NCBI GenBank assembly: GCA_012515925.1
Contig: JAAYXM010000071.1
Location: 1-5,158 of the forward strand
Source of the DNA: Clostridiales bacterium
GTDB lineage: Bacteria > Bacillota > Clostridia > Oscillospirales > JAAYXM01
Length of the DNA stretch: 5,158 nt
Reading direction: 5' to 3'
The notes below the pieces were generated by a model. The model saw only the letters and a list, made by a program, of their open reading frames with translations, was not told the DNA's origin and did no database searches. The position numbers and the translations under genes were made by a program. Shown here one piece after another: positions 1 to 5,158 of the stretch; position 1 is the stretch's first letter; each line of letters starts with the position of its first letter.

Positions 1-1099
1 CGATGTCCGCCGCCCGCGTTGAATCCGGCATCGCGATATACATTATATCGCTCGCGCCGGCAATAAGCTTAATTGCCTCTTCGTTTAATTTATCCTTAAG
101 ACAGCCGAAAACCGATATAATCTCATATCCGATTAGCAGCCTCTCAATCGTTTGGCAAAGAGCCTTTATACCGCCCGTGTTATGGGCGCCGTCAATGATA
201 ATAAGCGGGCTTTTGCATACAACCTCGGTTCTAACGGGAAAGCGCGTTTCGAAAATCCCCTTTATTATATTGTCTTCCGTTATTGTAAAGCCTTTTTCCT
301 TTACAGCGAAAGCGGCTTCAACGGCTACCAGCGCGTTTTGAACCTGATGCCTGCCGGCAAAGGGTATGCGAATACTCATGCCCTTATAGCAAATATCCGT
401 GTACTCTATGGTTTCTTTAAATATTCTTACGCTTTTTTCATCGGAGACAATCAAAGGTATTTGTTTTTCCGCGCATGTGTTTTTTATTACCTCTAACGCT
501 TCCGGCTCTTGTCCTCCGCAGGTTACGGCGTATGAACCGTTTTTCAGAATACCGGCTTTTTCCGCGGCTATTTTGCTTATAGTATCACCGAGGATATTCG
601 TATGGTCAAAAGATATTGATGTAATAACCGCGGCATAGGGCGCGGGTATCACGTTTGTCGCGTCCCACCGCCCGCCGAGCCCGGTCTCAAGCACCACGAT
701 ATCGCAGTTTTTTTCGGCGTAGTACTTAAACGCGACCGCGCTGATAAGCTCAAACGCGTTCGGCATCGTATCGCAGCTTTCGCCGTACTCCCGCACATCG
801 GTAAGAATTCCCGCGAAATCCTCTTTACTTATCAATTCACCGTCGATTGATATTCTCTCTCTGAAATCCTCGACGAACGGCGAGATGAAAAGTCCCGTCC
901 TATATCCGGCGCGCCGCAGGATTGACGCGGTCATCGCGGAAACACTCCCCTTGCCGTTGGTGCCGGCTATATGGACAAAACGCAGCTTTTTATGGGGATT
1001 ACCGAGTTTTCCCAATATGCGCTCCATCCGGCTTAAGGTATTCACTTTTGCGAATCTCGGGTAATTTATGATGAACTCATACGCCTGTTCGTAGTTCAT
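1..1099 (-). CDS. folC: Folylpolyglutamate synthase / dihydrofolate synthase (FolC), 3' end cut by window edge
   Basis: FolC uses ATP to ligate glutamate to folates, and in bifunctional forms also makes dihydrofolate from dihydropteroate; it is a cytosolic Mur-ligase-fold enzyme. I translated 366 residues without a stop; the family usually runs about 420-440, so roughly 60-70 C-terminal residues lie outside the window. Visible motifs are the ATP P-loop HIAGTNGKGSV (43-53), SPF (73-75), ETGLGGRWDATNV (138-150), DHTNILGDT (165-173), EKAGI (180-184, whose Lys181 matches the carbamylated lysine known in this family), GRHQVQNA (249-256) and the C-domain DGAHN (303-307). The start is ATG at 1099-1097, preceded by GGAG at 1108-1111 with an 8-nt spacer. 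It lies 37 nt after the valS stop on the same strand, with no terminator between, so co-transcription from the valS T-box promoter is inferred. Oddities: the usual W-P-G-R-x-E stretch reads FPVRTE (287-292) and AHNP reads AHNT. Whether the enzyme is mono- or bifunctional cannot be decided from sequence alone. Confidence 0.96.
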   Translation of the reverse strand, partial: MNYEQAYEFIINYPRFAKVNTLSRMERILGKLGNPHKKLRFVHIAGTNGKGSVSAMTASILRRAGYRTGLFISPFVEDFRERISIDGELISKEDFAGILTDVREYGESCDTMPNAFELISAVAFKYYAEKNCDIVVLETGLGGRWDATNVIPAPYAAVITSISFDHTNILGDTISKIAAEKAGILKNGSYAVTCGGQEPEALEVIKNTCAEKQIPLIVSDEKSVRIFKETIEYTDICYKGMSIRIPFAGRHQVQNALVAVEAAFAVKEKGFTITEDNIIKGIFETRFPVRTEVVCKSPLIIIDGAHNTGGIKALCQTIERLLIGYEIISVFGCLKDKLNEEAIKLIAGASDIMYIAMPDSTRAADI

Positions 1100-1136
1100 G
1101 CCATCAACTCCGGATGAATGTTTGTTATATCCGCGC

Positions 1137-3779
1137 TTATCCTTTTATCTTCTCTATACTCTCGTTTATGTTAGTAATAAGAGCCTTGATTTTTTCCAGC
1201 TTCTCGCGCTCCGAATCAACCAATTGCTTCGGAGCCTTTGAGACAAACCCGGGGTTACTTAGCTTTCCGTTTATCAAATCCAGTTCCTTATGCGCCTTTT
1301 CAAGCTCGCGGTTTAATCGCGAAAGCTCCTTTTCGATATCGACAAGCTCCTTAAACGGCATAAAGAGCTTGGCGTTCTCGGTGTTAACCGAAACCATACC
1401 CTCGGCATCGGGCAGCTCGTTTAAATAAACCGCGTCCGTAACATACGCGAGCTTTTTCAGGTAAGCCTCGCCGGATTTGTAAATCGCGAGAACGGGATTT
1501 TCGGATACAATGATAAGCTGGGCTTTTTTCGACGCGGGCACGTTCATTTCCGCCCTTATGTTTCTTATGCCCCTGATTGCGTTCATCAATGTTCCCATTT
1601 CACGTTCAAAGCTCTCGAAGTTAAGCTTTTCGGAATATTCCGGCCAGTCCGATATCATAATCGACTCGCCGATGTGCGGCAGCGTCCGCCATATTTCCTC
1701 GGTAATAAACGGCATGAATGGGTGAAGCAGCTTCAATGTGTCAGACAGCACATAAACCAGAACACGCTCCGCCGTATTTCTGCTTTCTTTATCGGCGTCC
1801 TCCGAAAGACGCGGCTTTACAAGCTCTATATACCAGTCGCAGAAGTCGCTCCAAATGAAATCATACAGCTTCGCCGCGGCAATCCCGAGCTCGAACCTGT
1901 CGATATTGTCGCTCACCTCGCTAATGAGCTTGTTGTATTTAGAGAGAATCCATTTATCCGGAAGCTCGAGCTTGTCAAGCACCGGCAAGCCGTACTCATC
2001 GATTGTCAGGTTCATTAAGACAAACCTTGACGCGTTCCAGATTTTATTCGCGAAATTGCGGCTTGCTTCAACGCGCTCAAGCTGAAACCTTGTGTCGTTT
2101 CCGGGCGATATTCCCGTTACGAGCGTAAACCTGAGCGCGTCCGCGCCGTATTCGCGAACGACTTCAAGCGGGTCTATGCCGTTCCCGAGAGACTTTGACA
2201 TTTTCCGCCCCTGGGCGTCTCTGACTATGCCGTGGATAAACACGTGTTTAAACGGTTCGCGCCCCATATGCTCCATTCCGGAGAAAATCATGCGCGCGAC
2301 CCAGAAGAAAATAATGTCGTATCCGGTTACCATAACCGATGTGGGATAGAAATAGTCAAGAGCCGGCGTTTTCTCGGGCCAGCCGAGCGTTGAAAACGGC
2401 CAGAGCGCGGAGGAAAACCATGTGTCGAGAACATCATCGTCCTGCTTAAGGCGTGTGCTCCCGCATTTTTCGCATTTTTCAGGGTCCTCGCGGGTGACGT
2501 TTATATGACCGCAGTCCTCGCAGTAAAACGCGGGAATCCTGTGTCCCCACCAGAGCTGGCGCGATATGCACCAGTCGTGAACGTTTTCCATCCAGTTCAT
2601 ATAGATTTTGCTGAATCTGTCAGGCACGAATTTAATGGTCGAATCACGCACCACGCGGATTGCTTCTTCCGCGAGGGGCTTCATTTTAACAAACCACTGC
2701 GCGGAAATTATCGGCTCCACAACGGTGTTGCAGCGATAGCAGGAGCCCACGTTATGCTTGTGGTCACGAATTTCCAGAAGCAGCCCCAGCTCTTTCAAAT
2801 CCTCGATTATTTTCTTTCGCGCCTCATACCTGTCAAGCCCTTGATACTGCCCGCCGTTCTCATTTATACGGGCGTTTTTATCCATAACCAGAATCTCGGG
2901 AAGAGAATGCCGTTTTCCTACCTCAAAGTCGTTGGGGTCGTGGCTCGGCGTGATTTTCACGCAGCCGGTCCCGAAATCCATCTCAACGTAATCATCTTCT
3001 ATAACCGGTATTTCACGGTTTAAAAGCGGCAATATAACGGTTTTGCCCACAAGGTGCTTGTATCTCTTATCCTTGGGATTAACCGCGACCGCGGTATCTC
3101 CGAGCATGGTTTCCGGGCGCGTCGTGGCAATGACAAGAAATTCGCCGGAGTCCTTTATCGGGTATTTTATATGCCAGAACTTACCGTCTTTTTCGTTATA
3201 TTCGACCTCCGCGTCGGAAAGCGCCGTCGTACAGTCCGGGCACCAGTTAATTATCCTGCTGCCCTTATAAATCAACCCTTTCTCATATAGCCTGACAAAA
3301 ACCTCGCGCACGGCACGCGCGCATATATCGTCCATCGTAAAGCGGGCTCTCCGCCAATCGCAGGACGCGCCGAGCTTCTTCTGCTGCTCCACAATCCTGT
3401 CGCCGTACTCGTTTTTCCACGCCCAGACCCGTTCGAGGAACGCTTCCCTGCCGAGGTCATATTTTGTCTTGCCCTCTTCAACGCGAAGCATTTCCTCAAC
3501 CTTTATCTGGGTCGCTATGCCCGCGTGGTCGGTACCGGGCAGATACAGCGAGCTATACCCCTGCATACGCTTTGCGCGTATCAGGATATCCTGCAGCGTG
3601 CTGTCAAGGGCATGCCCCAGATGGAGCTGTCCCGTAACGTTCGGAGGCTGCATGACTATACAGAAGGGCTCCTTCTTCCCGTCAACCTCCGCGTTGAAAT
3701 AGCCCTTTTCCTGCCATTCCTTATACAATCTTGATTCCACGTTTTGCGGATTATAGACTTTTTCGAGCTTGTTTGTCAA
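1137..3779 (-). CDS. valS: Valyl-tRNA synthetase, class I
   Basis: This cytosolic enzyme charges tRNA-Val with valine and hydrolyses misacylated Thr-tRNA-Val. The 880 residues are full length for bacterial ValRS. The HIGH motif is HLGH (53-56) inside PPNVTGQLHLGH, and KMSKS is at 526-530. The CP1 editing domain shows TTRPETMLGDTAV (219-231) and GTGCVKITPSHDPNDF (270-285). Two four-cysteine zinc knuckles are visible: CPDC (180-183) with CYRC (347-350), and CEDC (420-423) with CEKC (436-439), as in Thermus-type ValRS. The anticodon-binding helical domain follows (about 575-760), then the C-terminal coiled-coil arm typical of ValRS (about 812-877, Lys/Glu/Leu-rich). WCISRQLWWGHRIP (403-416) is a further family signature. 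The start is TTG at 3779-3777, giving M-T-N-K; AAAGGAAG lies 7 nt upstream and no in-frame ATG sits nearby. The stop is TAA at 1139-1137. Expression is controlled by the valine T-box upstream, and folC follows in the same operon. No frameshift or missing catalytic motif is seen. Confidence 0.99.
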   Translation of the reverse strand: MTNKLEKVYNPQNVESRLYKEWQEKGYFNAEVDGKKEPFCIVMQPPNVTGQLHLGHALDSTLQDILIRAKRMQGYSSLYLPGTDHAGIATQIKVEEMLRVEEGKTKYDLGREAFLERVWAWKNEYGDRIVEQQKKLGASCDWRRARFTMDDICARAVREVFVRLYEKGLIYKGSRIINWCPDCTTALSDAEVEYNEKDGKFWHIKYPIKDSGEFLVIATTRPETMLGDTAVAVNPKDKRYKHLVGKTVILPLLNREIPVIEDDYVEMDFGTGCVKITPSHDPNDFEVGKRHSLPEILVMDKNARINENGGQYQGLDRYEARKKIIEDLKELGLLLEIRDHKHNVGSCYRCNTVVEPIISAQWFVKMKPLAEEAIRVVRDSTIKFVPDRFSKIYMNWMENVHDWCISRQLWWGHRIPAFYCEDCGHINVTREDPEKCEKCGSTRLKQDDDVLDTWFSSALWPFSTLGWPEKTPALDYFYPTSVMVTGYDIIFFWVARMIFSGMEHMGREPFKHVFIHGIVRDAQGRKMSKSLGNGIDPLEVVREYGADALRFTLVTGISPGNDTRFQLERVEASRNFANKIWNASRFVLMNLTIDEYGLPVLDKLELPDKWILSKYNKLISEVSDNIDRFELGIAAAKLYDFIWSDFCDWYIELVKPRLSEDADKESRNTAERVLVYVLSDTLKLLHPFMPFITEEIWRTLPHIGESIMISDWPEYSEKLNFESFEREMGTLMNAIRGIRNIRAEMNVPASKKAQLIIVSENPVLAIYKSGEAYLKKLAYVTDAVYLNELPDAEGMVSVNTENAKLFMPFKELVDIEKELSRLNRELEKAHKELDLINGKLSNPGFVSKAPKQLVDSEREKLEKIKALITNINESIEKIKG

Positions 3780-3786
3780 TGTTTTT

Positions 3787-3794
3787 CTTCCTTT
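3787..3794 (-). promoter_or_regulatory. Ribosome binding site of valS (supports TTG start)
   Basis: The minus strand reads AAAGGAAG here, 7 nt before TTG at 3779. No ATG in the same frame lies at a suitable distance, and the family N-terminus (short lead-in to VYNPQNVE) begins directly after this TTG. The placement therefore decides in favour of a TTG start. Confidence 0.85.
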
Positions 3795-3811
3795 CGTATC
3801 GAATCGTAAAT

Positions 3812-3879
3812 TGCGGGTTTAATTTCGGTTTTGTTGTTCCCCCATCGGGGGCGAAACAAGAAATAAATCTGAAACTTGC
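3812..3879. repeat. Hairpin repeat element, copy A, inside the valS 5' UTR
   Basis: A 68-bp imperfect palindrome. The left end is TGCGGGTTTAATT (3812-3824), the right end AAACTTGC (3872-3879), and the centre is a CCCCC-ATC-GGGGG hairpin (3839-3851) flanked by TTGTT/AACAA (3831-3835/3855-3859). Ends and layout match copy B at 4282-4359: the 13-nt left ends share 11 of 13 bases, and the 8-nt right ends are identical. It lies between the T-box terminator and the valS ribosome binding site, so it is transcribed only on read-through. It may be a small palindromic (REP/MITE-like) insertion; being a chance hairpin is the alternative. Confidence 0.55.
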
Positions 3880-3887
3880 GCTTTCGT

Positions 3888-3923
3888 AAGAAAATAATAA
3901 AGCCCCGTGCAAACCTGCACGGG
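3888..3923 (-). terminator. Intrinsic terminator of the T-box leader
   Basis: The stem is CCCGTGCA (3923-3916) with TGCACGGG (3911-3904), a perfect 8-bp helix with a GGTT loop. A U-rich tail with few interruptions (GCTTTATTATTTTCTT) follows on the minus strand. Its first three bases are also the 3' strand of the antiterminator, so tRNA binding prevents it from forming. Confidence 0.94.
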
Positions 3924-3954
3924 ACGTAAAAACTACTTTACGCGGTACCACCCT
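3921..3954 (-). promoter_or_regulatory. T-box sequence and antiterminator
   Basis: The minus strand reads AGGGTGGTACCGCG (3954-3941), the near-invariant T-box. UGGU (3950-3947) is complementary to an ACCA acceptor end, as expected for tRNA-Val with discriminator A. The antiterminator forms from GGG (3953-3951) with CCC (3923-3921), a bulge carrying UGGUACCG, and an upper helix CGTAAA/TTTACG (3942-3937/3930-3925) closed by GTAGTT. The CCC strand is shared with the terminator stem, so the two structures exclude each other. Confidence 0.96.
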
Positions 3955-4069
3955 GCTTGAACCGAAAAACGGTTCCGCTCATAAAGGCGAAGACAGCCTT
4001 ACGCTAATAACGGCGCGACCGGCGGCGCTTAATACGGGGCTTCCCTTTTCGGCGACGCAGCTCAGGAGT

Positions 4070-4072
4070 GAC
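4070..4072 (-). promoter_or_regulatory. T-box specifier codon GUC (Val)
   Basis: On the minus strand, GTC sits in the context ACC-GTC-ACTCCTGAG, matching the usual T-box arrangement in which the specifier directly precedes the C-rich segment and the GAG of the Stem I base. It would pair with the GAC anticodon of tRNA-Val, agreeing with the downstream gene. The flanking pairings (GTTTA/TAAAC above, GGAG/CTCC below) leave it in a 5-nt internal loop strand. Confidence 0.88.
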
Positions 4073-4204
4073 GGTTTAACTTATAATCTGCCGGTTTTCA
4101 TCCAACCCGGCTCTCTGTAAGATTATTGCGGGGGCAAACCCGCATGTTCGCTAAACTATGTCTCCGTCATTGCTTTTTATTTATTTACGCTTAATATATG
4201 TAAT

Positions 4205-4233
4205 AGGATACAACAATATTTACATGTTGTCAA
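4205..4233 (-). promoter_or_regulatory. Sigma-A-type promoter of valS-folC
   Basis: The -35 box is TTGACA (4233-4228, perfect consensus), followed by a 17-nt spacer and the -10 box TATCCT (4210-4205, 4 of 6 to consensus). The start point is expected near 4198, about 30 nt before the T-box Stem I base, which fits a T-box leader. Between and overlapping the boxes lies an inverted repeat ACAACA...TGTTGT (4230-4225/4215-4210) that could serve as an operator; that role is speculative. Confidence 0.8.
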
Positions 4234-4236
4234 TTA

Positions 4237-4264
4237 TCTTTATCCGCGTGTTTCTTTATCCGCG
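4237..4264 (-). repeat. Tandem 12-bp direct repeat just upstream of the valS -35 box
   Basis: CGCGGATAAAGA occurs twice on the minus strand, at 4264-4253 and 4248-4237, with AACA between, so the period is 16 bp. The second copy ends 3 bp before TTGACA. Position and regularity suggest a regulator binding site or a sequence duplication; I do not recognise a known operator. The exact identity of the two copies is seen directly; function is inference. Confidence 0.7.
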
Positions 4265-4277
4265 GTAGTTTTTACGT
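4265..4277. repeat. 13-bp inverted copy of the antiterminator loop region
   Basis: GTAGTTTTTACGT on the plus strand here is an exact inverted copy of 3924-3936, which forms the upper helix and loop of the T-box antiterminator. Both copies also have CCGCG on the GTAG side: directly adjacent here, and 4 nt further away in the T-box. The upstream copy lies outside the predicted transcript. It could be chance or a remnant of local duplication. Confidence 0.55.
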
Positions 4278-4281
4278 AAAC

Positions 4282-4359
4282 TGCAAGTTTAATTCACAGC
4301 CGTGCTGTATCCCTCCCCCAAGGGGGGGAGGGATACAGCGACATTAATTTAAAACTTGC
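4282..4359. repeat. Hairpin repeat element, copy B, with terminal inverted repeats
   Basis: The outer arms are GCAAGTTT (4283-4290) and AAACTTGC (4352-4359), a perfect 8-bp terminal inverted repeat that AATT/AATT can extend. The inner hairpin has a perfect 16-bp stem, GCTGTATCCCTCCCCC (4304-4319) with its complement at 4324-4339, and a 4-nt AAGG loop. Neither side carries a T-run, so it does not look like a normal terminator. Together with copy A it may represent a short non-coding palindromic element family; no transposase is present. Confidence 0.65.
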
Positions 4360-4388
4360 CCCGCGGGGTTATCAAAATCTTTCGATAA
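4359..4388. repeat. Two short abutting palindromes
   Basis: CCCCGCGGGG (4359-4368) is a perfect 10-bp palindrome, and TTATC...GATAA (4369-4373/4384-4388) is a 5-bp inverted repeat around a 10-nt loop. They fill the gap between copy B and the 46-bp palindrome without leftover bases. Both are short enough to be fortuitous alone; the continuous packing is what stands out. Confidence 0.5.
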
Positions 4389-4434
4389 TTGATGACAGCC
4401 CCCGCCCGCTGCAGCGGGCGGGGGCTGTCATCAA
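4389..4434. repeat. Perfect 46-bp palindrome, GC-rich core
   Basis: Bases 4389-4411 are exactly complementary to 4412-4434, with a CTGCAG centre and no spacer. The arms begin TTGATGACAG and continue into a run of C and G. As RNA it would form a hairpin of about 21 bp with a TGCA loop. It begins 31 bp past the stop of the small membrane-protein gene, so it could stop or stabilise that transcript. However, a U-tract is missing on both sides (the minus strand continues TTATCGAAAG), so a standard intrinsic terminator is doubtful. A palindromic repeat element is the alternative. Confidence 0.85.
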
Positions 4435-4465
4435 GCCGTAGCGGCGGCCGATTGCAAAGCCGCGC

Positions 4466-5059
4466 CTATGCCCGCAACAGAATAATTTTCCCGTCGGTTA
4501 TTTCAATATCCGTTATTCTGATATTATTCAGCTTAATAAATTCGTTGATGCTTTGGTTCAAAAGTGTTTTAAGCTTTTCGGGAATCATCCGTCCTTTAAT
4601 CGAAAACTCGTTTATTTTAAGCTCAACAGGCGTAAGCTTAATGCTTTTATCTTTATCGGCAAGACCGATTCCGAGCTTAAGCTCGGATGTCACCTTTTTC
4701 GGCAAAAGGTCTAAAATAAGCCTTGTGCCCGCGGGTACTCTCAAATTACTTTGTTCCAACAGCCTTGTCAGGTTTTCCGTTTCCGCCTCCGCCGAAAGCG
4801 TTATTGTCTTTTCGGAGGAAATCACGGTTTTAAGTCCTTTAAGCGGAAGTGTTTTTGACAGCGCTTTTTCGATAAGCTCACCCAGCATTATTTCGTCAAT
4901 CTCCGTTATACCCGGCTTTTTATCCTTTTCTGGCATATCCAATCTTAAGAATCTCTTTCCGCGCGGGTATAAGAGAACCACGGCGGAAACCACGCAAACG
5001 GCTCCCACCGCGATGAAAACAAACGGTTTAATAAGCTTTCCGGTTTTTATAATCTTCAT
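4466..5059 (-). CDS. Small membrane-anchored protein of unknown function, TULIP/YpmS-like
   Basis: I do not recognise a named gene. The 197-residue product has a short basic N-terminus, one membrane segment (about 12-31, PFVFIAVGAVCVVSAVVLLY) and a basic PRGKR just after it. An outside-facing or cytosolic domain of about 165 residues follows, with alternating hydrophobic strands. The last third (LTPVELKINEFSIKGR, then an amphipathic helix, then IRITDIEITDGKIILL at 180-195) has the strand-helix-strand pattern seen in LmeA/DUF2993 and YpmS/DUF2140 proteins; this is a pattern resemblance, not a verified match. There is no lipobox and no catalytic motif. The start chosen is ATG at 5059, 7 nt after GGAAGG; a TTG two codons upstream (5065) is closer to the purine run and less likely. 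The stop is TAG at 4468-4466. The gene reads toward valS but is separated by palindromes and a separate promoter, so it is probably not in the valS operon. Confidence 0.85.
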   Translation of the reverse strand: MKIIKTGKLIKPFVFIAVGAVCVVSAVVLLYPRGKRFLRLDMPEKDKKPGITEIDEIMLGELIEKALSKTLPLKGLKTVISSEKTITLSAEAETENLTRLLEQSNLRVPAGTRLILDLLPKKVTSELKLGIGLADKDKSIKLTPVELKINEFSIKGRMIPEKLKTLLNQSINEFIKLNNIRITDIEITDGKIILLRA

Positions 5060-5066
5060 ATTCAAG

Positions 5067-5077
5067 CCTTCCCTTCC
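5067..5077 (-). promoter_or_regulatory. Ribosome binding site of the small membrane-protein gene
   Basis: The minus strand reads GGAAGGGAAGG here. The last GGAAGG ends 7 nt before ATG (5059) but only 1 nt before the in-frame TTG (5065), which favours the ATG. The further upstream bases to 5158 are AT-rich; TTGCCG near 5131 with TATGGA near 5109 is only a weak promoter candidate. Confidence 0.7.
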
Positions 5078-5158
5078 TCACCCTATATATTAATATTCGG
5101 TTATCCATAAAAATTTATATGATACCGGCAACCCGTTTAGACATTTTCTTTAACAAAC

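Larger units (their letters stand above)
3888..4198 (-). promoter_or_regulatory. Valine-specific T-box riboswitch leader of valS-folC
   Basis: This leader RNA senses uncharged tRNA-Val in cis and lets transcription continue into valS. Stem I base: GACGGAG (4168-4162) faces CTCC (4068-4065) and CGTC (4057-4054 region), with the GA/K-turn-like TGAGCTG between. The specifier loop lies between GGAG/CTCC and GTTTA/TAAAC and presents GTC at 4072-4070, a valine codon. The distal arm pairs ATAATCT with AGATTAT, carries the AG-bulge sequence CAGAGAG, and ends in GCCGG-loop-CCGGC with the typical GGTTGGATGAAAACC distal loop. A Stem II-like CCGTTATTA segment follows near 4012, then Stem III AAGGC/GCCTT (4000-3996/3988-3984), a hairpin GAACCG-TTTTT-CGGTTC (3975-3959), the conserved T-box sequence and the terminator. 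The structure was drawn by eye from pairing, so helix ends are approximate; identity as a valine T-box is firm. Confidence 0.96.

Noticed and set aside
3..638. Several plus-strand open frames at the left end
   Set aside because: They are shadows of folC, whose conserved motifs run through the minus strand without interruption.
1100..1136. Terminator or promoter between valS and folC
   Set aside because: No hairpin with a U-tract and no promoter boxes are visible in the 37 nt; only the folC ribosome binding site is present.
2505..3023. Plus-strand open frame of 172 codons inside valS
   Set aside because: It is antisense to the intact, motif-complete valS and has no recognisable domain.
3751..3951. 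Minus-strand 66-codon frame starting within the T-box, possible leader peptide
   Set aside because: Its start is the conserved T-box sequence itself, it has no ribosome binding site, and T-box regulation does not need a leader peptide.
4282..4434. CRISPR array or tandem-repeat interpretation of the palindrome cluster
   Set aside because: The repeats differ in sequence and length and there is no regular repeat-spacer pattern.
4389..5093. Plus-strand open frame of 234 codons opposite the small membrane-protein gene
   Set aside because: It starts within the 46-bp palindrome with no ribosome binding site, is Ser/Leu/Phe-rich in the manner of antisense frames, and overlaps a minus-strand gene with a good ribosome binding site and a plausible membrane segment.
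5104..5131. Promoter for the small membrane-protein gene (TTGCCG with TATGGA or ATGGAT)
   Set aside because: Both boxes are weak and the spacing is ambiguous; the gene may be transcribed from outside the window.

Overview
The window reads as a piece of a Bacillota (Firmicutes), probably class Clostridia, chromosome. The evidence is a T-box riboswitch in front of an aminoacyl-tRNA synthetase gene, the valS-folC gene order that is common in that phylum, purine-rich ribosome binding sites, TTG/ATG start use, and a zinc-knuckle ValRS. All three genes lie on the minus strand, so the biology reads from right (5158) to left (1). No gene on the plus strand is convincing.

Read in the direction of transcription: (1) 5059-4466 encodes a small membrane-anchored protein of unknown function whose extracytoplasmic part resembles TULIP/LmeA/YpmS-like proteins. 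(2) 4465-4282 is an intergenic cluster built almost entirely of inverted repeats: a perfect 46-bp palindrome (4389-4434), two short palindromes, and a 78-bp hairpin element with terminal inverted repeats (copy B). (3) 4264-4205 holds a 12-bp tandem direct repeat directly upstream of a sigma-A-type promoter. (4) About 4198-3888 is a complete valine T-box leader. It has Stem I with a GUC specifier, Stem III, the conserved T-box/antiterminator with UGGU for the tRNA acceptor end, and a competing intrinsic terminator. (5) 3879-3812 is a second hairpin element (copy A), which appears related to copy B and sits between the terminator and the valS ribosome binding site. (6) 3779-1137 is complete valS with a TTG start. 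(7) 1099-1 is folC, cut by the window edge after 366 codons.

valS and folC are 37 nt apart with no terminator between them, so they most likely form one operon. Uncharged tRNA-Val should raise expression of valyl-tRNA synthetase and, by read-through, of the folate-polyglutamylating enzyme. The coding content is ordinary. The interesting part is the 686-bp spacer between the small membrane protein and valS, where palindromic elements flank and enter a riboswitch-controlled leader. I see no evidence for a wholly new defence or mobile system here.
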